NCBI GenBank assembly: GCA_013420905.1
Contig: JAAXNY010000004.1
Span: forward strand, 3,472,001-3,536,000
Direction: 5' to 3'
DNA: 64,000 nt
Source: Collybia mongolica
Taxonomy: Eukaryota > Basidiomycota > Agaricomycetes > Agaricales > Clitocybaceae
The translations under genes and the position numbers were made by a program. The notes under the pieces are model-generated. The model searched no databases. It worked only from the letters and a program-made list of their open reading frames with translations, and was not told the origin of the DNA. Shown here in pieces: positions 34,405 through 46,344 of the stretch; within the stretch, counting starts at the first letter, position 1; each line of letters starts with the position of its first letter.

Positions 34405-37220
34405 ATGGCTGGCGACATGAATGCAAGTCTTCATGAAAAATCAATGGACATGGATGTGGATCCTCAACAGTCGACCTCTGGCATGTCCATTCAGCCTTTG
34501 CCACCTACCATTCCACGGGCTTCATCTGTCCCACTCCAGGGCTCAAAGACCAGCAGCTTTACTGTTGGCTATGTGTACTCTTCCGAAATGACCTCCCATT
34601 TCTCTCCGCAAGGTCACCCTGAACAGCCTGAGCGAATTTCCCGAATATATCAGGCTCTTGTGGGGACTAGGTGCACAAAGAAAATGGAGTGGCTACCCAT
34701 CAGACCGGTCCGGAAAGAAGAAGCGCTGCTTGTACACAGTGAAGATCATTGGGATAAAGTCCAAGCGATACAATGTGAGTCTCCATATAGCCTTCCTGGG
34801 AACTGGATTTTAATGATCATGATAGACATGACTGATCAACAAAGAGTTGACTCGGAAACGTACTATGAATCGCTTTCTCTTTACGTTATGCAAGGCACTA
34901 CGCGAGCCGCTCTTCTAAGTTGTGGTGGAGTTATCGAGGCTTGTCTTGCAGTTGCACGCAACAAATTGCAAAAATCCTTTGCTATTGTACGACCCCCTGG
35001 TCACCACGCAGAACCAGATGAGCATATGGGCTTTTGTTTCTTCAACAATGTTGCGGTTGCTGCAAGAGTAGTTCAGCAAGTAACCGATATTAGGAAGATA
35101 ATGATTTTGGATTGGTATGTACCTAATCACTTATGCCGTGCAGGTCGACTAAACCATGATCGGGTACTAAGGGATGTACATCATGGTACCCAACCTGTTT
35201 GGATTTTTACAAATATAATCGTGCTAATAATCTCGTAGGAAATGGTACCCAACGGGCCTTCAACGATGATCCTAGCGTCTTATATGTGTCTTTACACCGG
35301 TACGAACAGGGTAATTTCTACCCTTGTGGTCCATTCGGAGGCCTACAGTCCTGTGGTGAGGGGAAAGGTTTGGGATAGTAAGTGTTAACCAAACTTATTA
35401 GGATGCCGTCTAATTCCTCCCTAGTTCTGTCAATGTTCCATGGCCAGAGAAGGGCATGGGTGATGCCGATTACCTGCATGCGTTCCAGAAGGTGGTCATG
35501 CCTATTGCTATAGAATTTGCGCCAGAATTGGTGATTAGTAAGTGTTTTTCTTTCCGTTGTAGTCGCTAGAGATTGATTTATTATGTTAGTTTCTGCAGGA
35601 TTTGACGCCGCTGCAGGGGATGATCTAGGAGAATGTTTCGTTACGCCCGCTGGCTATGCACATATGACTCACATGTTGTCGGGCTTGGCAGGTGGCAGAC
35701 TCGTTGTTGCACTCGAGGTACGTGAAGAAAATATACACACTTCCTTAATTCTAACCTTCTCCTAGGGAGGTTATAATTTAGATTCTATATCGAACTCCGC
35801 TTTAGCGGTCACAAAAGTAATACTTGGTGAGGCTCCCGAACAGTTACCTCCAATGACGGCAAGCGAGACTGCCTCCGAGACGGTCTGGCTCGTAGCCAAG
35901 CAACATAGTACATGGTGGAAAAGCTTGGATCCTAAAGCTTGCGAGCCACGAGAGGGTAATTCATCTCCCCTTCTCTCCACAAGTGGCCCAAATAACATTA
36001 CCCAGGCCTGGAAGATATTTCCTTCTCTATTCCAGAGATCCTCAAAGCACATAGACAGCATTATCTTTACACACAGCATGACATGATGCAGGTCCCGCTG
36101 ATCACTCCAGAACTCGAAAAACGATTTTCTACGCAAATAATGTGCACGTATGTACTACACTTCATTGTTCCTCGCCCATCCGCAGACGGATCATACGCAG
36201 GGCTGATATATTCGAGAATCCTACATTGGTAATATTCATACATGAATTGTAGGTGTATTACTATCTATGGTGTAAAAACGATTTTTTCATTTTTGTTCAG
36301 CGGTAATCTTCGCCTCGAGCTACAATCATCCGCTACTTGTGATGTAGAGCTAGAGCGGTCTTATCTGGTAGGCAAAGCACCGAAATGCCCTTATGACTAT
36401 TATTAAACTTCGAAATAATCGCAGATTGATTTTTCAAAGCAGCTCGTAGCGTGGGTAAAGAAAGAAGGGTATTCACTCCTGGACGCAAATCTCTTCCCAA
36501 AGCCTGTCACCTCTGTCCTGGTAAATGTATTGTTTTTCTCCCGTTGTACCCCCCGCTGAAATTGATATTAGCGAGGCAAGGCTGTCAATGATTCTCCCAA
36601 GGATATTGTGACTTATCTTTGGGATAATTATGTTCAGTAGGTCGTCATACTATGGAGAGACAACGTGGCGTGATCATCGTTTTACAGACTCTCAAGCGCA
36701 CAGCGTGTAATCGTCATTGGACATGGCCCCGGAAGCCATTTTGTCATGGACCTTCTCGAGCGCCGTTGTATGTTGGTCGTCTATAAGTGAATATTATGGC
36801 TACTAACATTTATCTCAAGCAATCAGCGTTATGAAAACTGTGAGGGCCGTAGTCCAGATCGTTGGCCATCCGAATGTCCCTGCAGTGCCGAAATACTCCG
36901 ATGACCTGACGGAATGGTATAGAAAAGTATGTTGCTGGCACCCATCGACCGCAGGTAATACACTAACAAGTGTAGCATTCATTTGTTGTTGTGCCTTCTA
37001 CCCATCGTATATTAGGGCCAGAGATCAAGCCCAGAGACCTCAGGCGGCATGGCGAGCTCGTTCCAATAAGTATGCATCATTGATCTCACCCATACACATA
37101 GATCTGACATGCTTGTCAGACGAATCTCAGCCGGTCAAGCTTGTCCTCCGTGCCTTGCCTGGAATTAGCCAATTCGTTACCCAACAGTTGGACCTTTATC
37201 CAGTGCAAACGGCTCGATAA
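34405..37220 (+). CDS. HDA1: Class II histone deacetylase (HDA1/Clr3 type) with Arb2 domain
   Basis: Zn-dependent lysine deacetylase of the fungal Hda1/Clr3 class, acting in heterochromatin and gene silencing. After an acidic, Met-rich N-terminus the catalytic domain shows the active-site blocks [20 protein letters not shown] (the His pair), DWDVHHGNGTQ (metal Asp and His), [28 protein letters not shown] (metal Asp) and EGGYNLDS. The C-terminal part, from about 36080, is an Arb2-type alpha/beta domain ([20 protein letters not shown]) as in Clr3 and Hda1. About ten short introns, several interrupting codons of the catalytic motifs (W|DVHHG and HHG|NGTQ). The first ATG in frame is at 34405. The predicted end is the TAA at 37220. 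Confidence 0.92.
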
Positions 37221-37312
37221 CGTCCGTCATTTACATGTGCTCTCTAGTATTGCTATTGTTCTGCTTTCTAATGTACGCAATGGAATCAATGTATATCCTC
37301 TGGTATCCTTAT

Positions 37313-40300
37313 TTACAACAGGTCGACTACTCCACGACTGGGAGAAATGATACTGACCACCTTGCCCTCGAAACTTAAAATACTCCCGCCCCGCGTGGCA
37401 ACAAGGTCAGTGTTATTGGCCTTTACACCGAGTAGAGTTTCAAGATTGACAGAAGCGAGGGCCAATGCTTCCCCTCGTGATATCACACCGTCTGCATCGA
37501 GGGAAGCCTGCAGCAGAAGTCATGTCAATGGATACAAGATTGACACTCGAGATTTGAAAGACAGACCCATGCAATGTCAAAACGTAGATTCCTGGCATTC
37601 CATTGCTCCTCTGTGCCAAGACCAACTTTCACCTTGTGGGACAGCAAATGAGTTACTGCACTTTCCTTTGTGAGAGGATGACCAGGTAAGCTAGTAAACT
37701 CATATGAAATCTCTCCATGTCAGATTCAACCGAAGCACGTACATTCGTCTGGACTCCCAGGTAGCTGGAAATGGTCGCGGTGAAGTAATGATAACACCAA
37801 CCCCTGCATCGGCGATTTCTTTCGCGAGGAGATGTGCTTCAGAGGCACCACTGAAAGTCATTTGAATGGTATTGCCATAATGGCTTTCAACTTCTTTTTT
37901 GAGCCGAATTAGTGATGCCATAGTGTCAGCACTTTGGACTTGCACAACGAGAGGCATGTTTCCCTGTGATATTTCAACATTTTTACCCTGGAATTATTCG
38001 TTAGTTGACTATGTACCTTGGTGACCTCACTGAATTGCAACGCGAGATCTCCTTGCCCATCCCCCAAAAGGAGTCTCCGGAGAGCAGCAATTTGAGTGCT
38101 GGTGCTCGCCGCGGAGGAATGCATGGCAACATAAAGGGCAGTCACATCTTGAACGACTGCACCGTTCTTCAGTTTATGGGCCACGCCTGTGTTAAACGCT
38201 GTGCCCAAGCCAGAAAGGAAGCCCCTAGAAGATGGGGCTACAATTCCGGTGGTGACACCAGCGCGATATGCTAACCTTTTAAAAAACAGTTAATCCTGGA
38301 AGAGGCGAGATAGGAATGACTCACAGTGCATCCCGCGTAGCGTACAAGAGGCCATCGACAGCTCGAATTACGCTACCCTCGCCACCGAGAACACCCAACA
38401 CGGCACCCGATAGAGGATCAAACACATTACCGTCATTTGTAGAGGGTTCTTGATTGATGTTCTCAAGTCCCAGAGGGCTCCCGTAGCTCAGAAGGGCAGG
38501 GCTTGAAAAGATGTCAGACCGTGCATTGCGGTCGTATGTCTTCGGAACACTTACGATATAGACCCTCCCTCAAGATCGACACGCAGACCGTTTGAGATGG
38601 ATGTAGTGGAACATGTTCCCATGCAAACAACAGTGCCATTCTCCACAATGACGGTACCGAAGTTACCATCCATGGTGGTGAAGATTTCGCGGATAGTGCC
38701 ACCTCTTCTGGCGAAAACACTCCCAACATTTGTGAAAATAACAAAGTGGGACTTTGCTTTATGGGGCTCTAACGGGGGAAGGCCGTCATATTTAAGAGTC
38801 TCTTCAGCCTCTTTGTCAAAGTTTGGTGTGTCAGGAACATGCTGGAGAGCTGCGCCCTTTTCAATCGAGCAAGGCTTCGCAATTTGAGCGATGCCGTCAA
38901 TGTAAACTTGTTTTGGTGTTGCGCCCAGGGCTAAAGGATGACTGTCCCATACAATGACGTCTGTTAGTGATTTTAGCTCATTTGAATAGTTGTAGTTTGC
39001 CTTGATGATAAGCTAGTCACCTGCATCGTAGCCTAAATAGAATGTTATAAGTCAACCATGGTCGTGAAAAGAAAAAAAAAACATGATTTTGACCTGCACT
39101 GAGGAACCCGATTCTGTGGTCTAGGCCAATAACGGTAGCAGGTGTTGATGTGACGGCGGCAAGGGCCAGATTGTGAGGTAACCCATAAAAGTGAGCCTGT
39201 TGGGCTTCGTATACCAAATGTCGTGAGTTCAATACCGGGTGGTCACTCTGCAAAATAAAGATGGATTATTCCATATTTAGTGCCCAAAGCCGCAATCATA
39301 CCTTCATAACAACCCTGAGGTCATGGTCGGCCAAAATGCGTGGTGCAAACTCTGATCCGCGGTAAGCTTCACGTTTATACCTTCCATTGGTCGCAAAAAG
39401 GGCGACAGCAGGGGTCCGTCCTAAGGAATAATCATGCATATCAGGTTCTTTTATCTAAGAGGGCATTCACAAACCGTAAGCTTTCTTGATTAAATCGGGG
39501 ACAAGGTAGGTCTCATGAGCGTGATGGAACGCAGCGATGGGGAATTTAAACTCGTTGGACAGCTTCATACGAATGAAAGCTTTAGCAACTGGATGACGAG
39601 ATGTTATACCACACACCCTGACTATTCCATCGAGGTCGACCGCCTCGTAACAATGATTGTGAACCTATATAATATTAGAGGTAACAAGAGGAGCACGAAT
39701 TGCGACAATCATACCTTTACTCGTCCTCGTAGAACATCGACAAGGGCCTCCCACTGAAGATCATCTGGATATGGGCCAAGGTTGTCCCATTGGCCGGACA
39801 ATGCCTTGGCACAGTACGCATCTTGACTTTGTTTAATTGTTCGGGCTGTATCGTATCTAGAGTACGATTCCGGACACATACTGTCAAGTCGTATGCAATG
39901 ACTTACCCTTGTCTGAATGCCCATATCGTGTCCATACGGGTACCAGCGTAGACGCGACCTTCGTGGGTGTTGATTTTTGAGATAACCGCTATTATCTGAT
40001 TGATACGACTTACTGGGGTTTTCTCCTGTGAAAAGGCGTGCTTAATGATCTTCTAATGTAGTCTAATATATACATACCGCAAGCATGCCTTCAAAGGGAC
40101 CCGATGAGCAAAGGGTTGGGGTAAAAAAGATATTGGCCTACTTCATTTGTCTCCAACGTGGTGGCAGCATGGGATCAACATAACTCCCGTTTAAAGAATA
40201 TGGTGGTTCTAACAACATGGACGACGGCGTACGTTCAGCAGTAGGGCGTAATTTGATGGGGAATGCCTGGCCCCCTGTGACAACAGTGAGGAAAGACTGG

Positions 40301-41019
40301 AAATGCACTACAACCAAAACTACAAACCTATGGCGTCGGCAGAGCCAGGTAGAACAACTGACGTAGTGACGCCTCCAGAGATGGATAAACGATACGCGTC
40401 ATCATGTGTGTTAAGACCATCAATACTCCTAAGCCACGGCAGAACAAGTCCTTTCAATGAGTTAGTATCACTAGCTCCGCTCAATAATGGCGAGCTGTCC
40501 ACTCCCAGGTGTGAGTGCATATCAACAATCCTGGGGTATAATTAGCTGGAAGTCGGATCCCGACGATTCAGCATACCCTGGAGTGACCCATGCCCCTGTA
40601 ACGTCAACAGTCATCAGGTCATTATATGTATCCAAAATGCTTTTCTCGATGTGGCCGACTGCCTTGATCAGACCCATATCCAGTAAGATGTCCCCTCGAA
40701 CGACTTCATGGCCCGAAACGCGTCCAGTCCAGATGGTCGCATTCCTGAGCAGCGTCGCCCGTGTGCCAGCCTGGAACCGGTCTGATTGGGTCCTGGAGTG
40801 AAAATCTTGGGGTGGTCCCGGCGGTGTATCAAGTAACTGGCATTTCTGCAGGATCTCGGCAGCATTGATTGGTACGTTTAACGATGCGTTGTCCGCCCAT
40901 TGCAGCGTCAGGTAGTACAGCGATACAGCTGAAGCCAAGATACTGAATGTAAAGAGCTTTAAAAGGGGACTTGCGCGCGCTTTGGGCCCTTCTCTGCGGT
41001 GAGATGGGAGTTTTTCCAT
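37313..41019 (-). CDS. Membrane-anchored amidohydrolase-family protein, copy 1
   Basis: Large protein (roughly 900 residues) with an N-terminal signal-anchor (LLKLFTFSILASAVSLYYLTL) and then an amidohydrolase fold. Seen in order: ATLLRNATIWTGRVSGHEVV (N-terminal beta domain), VTPGIVDMHSHLGVDSSP with the metal-binding HxH, SGGVTTSVVLPGSADAIG, VMKSDHPV and AGYDADVIVWDSHPLALGAT. A second composite-hydrolase-like half follows with DLEGGSI and AGVTTGIVAPSSRGFLSG, and the end reads ISPSRGVVDLL. Related fungal proteins are annotated as metal-dependent hydrolases; the substrate is unknown. About 15 introns. An in-frame ATG at 41058 would add 13 residues. A diverged copy lies at 46345-50085 on the same strand. 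Confidence 0.82.
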
Positions 41020-41218
41020 AAGAGAGGAAATGGATGAATAAAGGCGCGAAATTTCCACGTCTTGTCGTGACGCCCACCCAAACCGTTCTCAACATCATGA
41101 GAATTCGGTTCAACTGCCGGAACCATTGATCCGAATTTTGATCGAACAGAATAATTAATTCTCACACTCACACTCACACTCACCTCTTCTATTTTTATCT
41201 TCCACGGCACCACCCTCT
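41020..41218. promoter_or_regulatory. Divergent promoter, amidohydrolase 1 / ERCC1
   Basis: About 200 bp between opposite starts. It contains four tandem CTCACA hexamers (41161-41184, the last ending CC), close to the ERCC1 start codon and probably within its 5' leader. Confidence 0.5.
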
Positions 41219-42416
41219 ATGAGCGTGCCAGTCGTCCCCCCTGTCATTCCAGGTATTGGAAACAATATAATTATCAACCCACTACAGGTATGCTATCTTT
41301 GGTATCTCAGAAAATATACTTATTGTTCTCTTTTAGCGGGGAAACCTCCTGCTTGATTGCATACGCAATGTTGGAAAGGAATTCGGGGACATTATTGCAG
41401 ACTATCAGGTCGGAAGGACGACAGGAGTTCTGTTCTTGAGGTACGTTATGCCAGCTCACCTGTTGATTGAAATGAACTGCGTTTACAGCCTCAAGTACCA
41501 TCGGCTACACCCAGAGTACATTCACATTCGAGTTGAGAAACTGGGTCATTCATACAGCCTTCGGATCCTCCTAATCCTGTGCGACATCGTGAGTGGTTTC
41601 TTGCACAATATTCATGTTTTTGACGATTATTCAAGACCGAACATCGGGACCCTATCAGAGAGCTCACAAAGGCGAGCATCACCTACTTTCTGTTTGAACA
41701 GCATATCGACCCACCCCCAGATCTGTTTAATAAACAACATTACAGTGATCGTCGCATTCTCGTTGGTCTCTCTATCTTGTCCTCACCACATTCCAGAAAC
41801 ATCATAATTCCTAGGTTCGACGAGGCAGGCCATTACCTTGCGACACTGAAACAGTTTGAGCACAAGCCTCCAGATATGATCAAGGAGCGTGTTGACAAAG
41901 ACCACAACTCCATTCTGCGCACGGCTCTGACGAGTATCAGCAAGGTCAACAAGACAGATGTAGAAACTCTTCGTACGTCTTTTGGGGTACGTTAGTGTTT
42001 TCTCCCCACTACTTCACTAGTTGAGCCCTTCATAGAGCTTTGCAAGTATTGCGAAGGCAACACCAGATCAATTGCGTAACCTTCCAGGCTTCGGCCAAGT
42101 CAAGGTCAAGAATATCAGGAATGCATTCGGTAAACCCATGCGAAATAACGCGACGAGGACGCTCCCCACTGTTGCCTCACAAAGCCCGGATATCTATGAT
42201 GACGATATCGAAATACCAGGCACGACAGCTGCACCAACGAGCAAGTCGACAAAAGGGAAACAGACAGAGGCAGCATTGCCCTCTGCAGGAAGGCCTCTTA
42301 GAGAATTTAGCCCAGCATGGGATATTGAACTTGACCTGGATGGCCTAAATCCGACAGTTGCGAGGGCCTCATCACGACCGACATCTCCTTTTGACATTGA
42401 ATTGGACCTGAATTAG
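41219..42416 (+). CDS. ERCC1: DNA repair protein ERCC1/Rad10/Swi10
   Basis: Non-catalytic partner of XPF/Rad1 in the 5'-flap endonuclease used in nucleotide excision repair, crosslink repair and single-strand annealing. The protein begins MSVPVVPPVIPGIGNNIIIN. The central XPF-like domain follows: NPLQRGNLLLDCIRNVGKEF, GRTTGVLFLSLKYHRLHPEY, LINNITVIVAFSFDEAGHYL. The tandem helix-hairpin-helix domain comes next (KVNKTDVETLRTSFGSFASI; LRNLPGFGQVKVKNI), then a disordered tail of about 90 residues with two IELDL repeats. Introns include a GC-AG intron at 41672-41720 and one ending just before FDEAGHY. The gene is convergent with the SLF2-like gene, 255 bp away. Confidence 0.92.
41672..41720 (+). 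other. ERCC1: GC-AG intron in ERCC1
   Basis: AAG|GCGAGC ... CCCCCAG|ATC joins RELTK to ICLINNITVIVAF, the expected family order. No GT donor near this point gives that frame except one that would leave an intron of about 30 nt. Confidence 0.65.
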
Positions 42417-42671
42417 TCGCGACATGTCTCCTATATTGAAACTTGTGACGATGAAGGAAGGGTATATGTTGTAGTGGAAAAATATCTTAATATCCAACTT
42501 TATACGTAAGAAAGTAAAAGCCGAATTGTACGTTAGGAAAATAGTAATAATAAGCAATTATAAAGTAATATTTCACAGGCAAACGTATTTGGAACGTGGA
42601 GGGCCTTTTGTTTGGTCCTCTGTCGGTCGGGATCATGATAGACAGGCATAATAATCGGGTGGCGTAGAACC

Positions 42672-45600
42672 CTAATTCTTTGTGCCGAAGTATTGACGGA
42701 GGTTTCTCGGCTTGCCGGTCCCAGTAGTACCCCCCCGGCTGGACAGGATTTGATAATGAATCCGCATTGATAATTCTTTCAGTGCAGCCTTCGCGCGCGA
42801 ACGATCCAGATGTGCAGCACGAACGTCCGCTATAAAAGACAAACTCTAGTCAGCAGAGAGACCTAACGTGGGTTGGTAGTGTCCTTACAGATGCTGGAGT
42901 GTCGTTTTTCAATAGCCTGGTGAACAGTTTGAATCACCATCTCTGGAGTTTCCTCAGAGTTTTTGGAGTTACTCCGTGTCGACCGTTGAGTGATGCGTTC
43001 CTGTTCAACGTAACCCCTGACCTTCGACAAAGCGACAGCAAGTACTTGGACATAGAAACCTAGGTCGATATAATCTGTTTTGTCATACAGCTCGAACATT
43101 CCTGGGCTTTCGACGGAGTCCCGATCCGTGACACGTCTAAGTTGATCGAGAATGGGAAGAAGTGGCGGCAGGTCACAGTAAGAAACCTAAATGGGAGGTC
43201 AGTATCAAAATCAAACCCGGGTCAGAGAAGGCATACCGGGGAGATTAGGGTACTTCCTGTGACCAAGGCGTGGGCAGTCCATCTGGCAATACGCCGCGTA
43301 CGCCCGGTTCCAGCAGCCAAGGTATTCATAATGAATGCCTTGTTGACTGGTGTCTGTTCTATTGCATAGTGTAATATCTTGGTGCAAATTGCCGCTTCCT
43401 GGCAATGGCAGTGATGTTTAACCCATCGAAGGTCCTAGATAACAAGAAGGATGCTTACAAGCGATTTAAAAATTTCACTCTCTGGAGCAATAGAACGACA
43501 AACACCGTCGATAGCGAGCACAACTTCTTGATAAAGTTGGGGTGATGTCGTCGGATCATGGGCAATTACAAGCATAGCCATAATCATATCAGGAGCCTGT
43601 TCGCTTGGTAGTCGTCCAGCCCTGAACTGGCTTAAGTGACAGTCGTTATTGCAAGTTGAAATCCTCACCTTGCTGAAGAAGTTATAAGACCTACTAAATG
43701 ATACAATATCTCATCACGCTGCTGTACACTTACCGAGTCTGGACGCATATGAGGCTCGACATCCCAACCAAAGCTACTAAGGATGGGTAGCTTAGCACCA
43801 AGCTTTACGAGTGTCGTGAGAACTGTGTCAAATGATAAACCCGGCACGGCTTGAGTGGTAGTGTCCCAAATATGAGAGAGGAACCGGAAGGCAGAATGAC
43901 TCAGGCGAGTCTCGTGAGATGAAAGCGCTGTTTCAGGACAGATTCAGTGGCATGAAGCCTAGGAAGCAGACTCCCATACCTAGTGTACACAAATAGGGAA
44001 CAACGCTGGGATGTTCTGCCAAATTAATGAAGGTGAAAGCTCCAGAATCTAGGAGGAGAATTGCCTTCGCAAAATCTGCCAGGAATGTTAAACACGAATT
44101 CAGGAGGAGCTGACGACGGACCTTGATTTTCGATCGCGGTGCTTAGAGAATGGACTAGGGAGTTGTTACTCCTGTTCATTAATGTAGGAAAGGTCCGATC
44201 GACAGCCATCCCATTACCTATGCTGGGATCTGACCACAGCGGAACGCCATGGACCTTCTTTGCTTCCTTCTCTACTTGCTTCTTTTTTCTATCCTCGTCT
44301 AGAATATCCACAACGGCCTTGCCGTGTTTCTCGCCGAGTAGCCGCTCGGGGTCCTCCGCAGTCAACATAAAATCGTCACCCCTTCCACTACCACTTGCAA
44401 TAGGGCTCAAGGATTTCGTATCAATTCGCGCACGTTCATCCACAGCCATCCGGGCGGCTTCTTCGTTCGACCAATCGGCAAAATCACTTTCTTGGCTTAT
44501 CTCATCCAACATGGCATCCTTGCCAGCGATAACGCTTTCAGCAAGGCGGAACGCCGCGTCGCCTTTTCCACGCTTGTCGGCCAGCTCTTTTTCTCTAAGT
44601 AGTTCATTGAGGGGGTCGAACACCTTGCCCTTGCCTTTCTTTGTCGGTGCACCTCGCGTGAGGATGACAGGGCCACGGTTGGGTACCGTGTGTGTTCGTC
44701 GTGAGTGTACAGGGGAATGCGCATCGGATGGAGATGGGGAAAGCTCTAGGTTATGCAGGGACAAACGTCCAGAGCGCCGGTTGCTGATCGGGGAGGGTTG
44801 GGGTGCCATGATTGGGCTAGATAGACTTTATTAAGTAAAATGATGCCGCGATGAATAAGAGACATACTTCGTCGGCTTTCCTTTACCTTTGGATGGTGAC
44901 CATAGAATAATTTCATCATCATCACTACTATCATCTAGCTCATCCTTGAATTCCATAGTTGGGCTGTCTAAGGGGCTGGACATATTATCTGCGTATGCCT
45001 TTTCTCTAATTTTCGCAATAATCATAGCAGTCTTCGTCTCGGGATCTAAGGCTACTGGTGATGGTGGCAAGGGAGAGAATGATGCCGTTCGGGTGAATGG
45101 CGGAGGGGTGTCTTCACGACCGAACATAGGTGATGCTAGGAGTGTAGATGCTCGACTATTACTGAGCTCGGGATTATCACCTATCGCAGACTTGAACGAT
45201 CCGGGGCTCGACAGTGGGGATGATGGACTAAGGTCGACGTCCATCTGTATTTCGTCTGGGAAGGTATCTATCTCCACAGCGGGCATTGGTGAGACCGCCA
45301 TCTGGCGCCATTCGTCCACATGCTGTTTGATCAACGCGGGGTCGCGCTGTGGCAGGCGCATTGGCATCATCTCTTGTTCATCCGATTGACTACTGGGTAC
45401 TATGTCGCCCAGTACGGACTTCATCCCCGGATCTGGTGAAGACAACCGCCGTTTTTTTCTGGCACTCGGCTGGGTTGGAAATGAGATGTTTTCCTTGGGC
45501 CTGAGTGGTGTTGAGGCACGATTAGAAGTGGTCGATCCTGGTGGTAGGGATGATTTCGAGATGTAAACGACCGATTCTAGCTTTTCTACATCTGAATCAC

Positions 45601-46051
45601 TGTCAAATTTAGTTTTGCGCCTCACTAGAGAAGTGAACTTGGATTTGGGGGGCGCGCCTTTCGCATTGAGCATTGAATTAAGAGAGGCAATAGGTAAGTT
45701 GTGACCGTATGATCTGTTTGACCGAGCTTTCTTGCGTGGGGAAATAATCTCTACAGCTTCCATGAATGTGCGGGGTTTAGCTGTTAGGAGTAGATTTGAC
45801 GCGTCAGACCTTGTGATGACCGTTTTCGCGGTGGTGGTGGTGGTTGAGAGATGACGGTCTGTAGGAATCGTATGCACAAGGTGTCGTTTTGTGGCCTTTT
45901 CCGCGAAGCCTTGCTCGCTTTGGTCAGTGGATACGACCTGGGACAGCTTTGACTGAGAAGAGTTGGGCGTGATTATGATCGGTTGTCGCGTGAAAAACTC
46001 AGTTATAGGTTTCTTTGGTTTGAGTGGGGCCTTCTTCGATGATTTAGCCAT
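42672..46051 (-). CDS. Probable SLF2/Nse6-like (CANIN-domain) SMC5/6-associated protein
   Basis: A nuclear-type protein of about 1,000 residues. Residues 1-430 are disordered, Ser/Pro/Lys-rich, with basic clusters (PRKKARS, ARKKRRL). The middle contains FDPLNELLREKELADKRGKG and then AEDPERLLGEKHGKAVVDIL, which resembles the CANIN domain of human SLF2 (SMC6- and NSE5-interacting). The C-terminal half is helical and repeat-like (TFLADFAKAILLLDSG; VLTTLVKLGAKLPILSSFGW) and ends LRQYFGTKN. PIP-box-like sequences sit at both ends (residues 13-20 and near the C-terminus). An intron of about 44 nt near 44830-44873 fuses two long frames. If correct, it would recruit SMC5/6 to damaged or stalled DNA. 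The assignment rests on pattern memory and is tentative. Confidence 0.55.
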
Positions 46052-46344
46052 CGTTAGGAGGGTTATGGCGCATCAGGCAAGGCCAACGACGTTGGCGACA
46101 AAGAGTAGTTGACGCCCGTAATTTGGGTGCGCATTCCCAGACTAGCGGACTTGAAATTGCTATTGTGACAACCGGAGCCACCATCGATCATTAGGGACAC
46201 GCCAATTTTCTTCTCTCCACTTGATCTTTTAGTCTTTTACCTCGCCGTCGAGCAATGACAATCGGTCCCACTAGGTCTCAATGACGCCAACTCATCCTAC
46301 TAGTAATACAATAAATACAAAGGACCACGCCTTACGGTCAGAAG

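Noticed and set aside
41672..41815. Possible frameshift in ERCC1 between RELTK and FDEAGHY
   Set aside because: Two introns (one GC-AG, one ending CCTAG) restore the full family sequence without any frameshift.
44139..44834. 231-codon plus-strand frame, Ser-rich
   Set aside because: Antisense to the SLF2-like coding exon; Ser-richness reflects the complementary codons.
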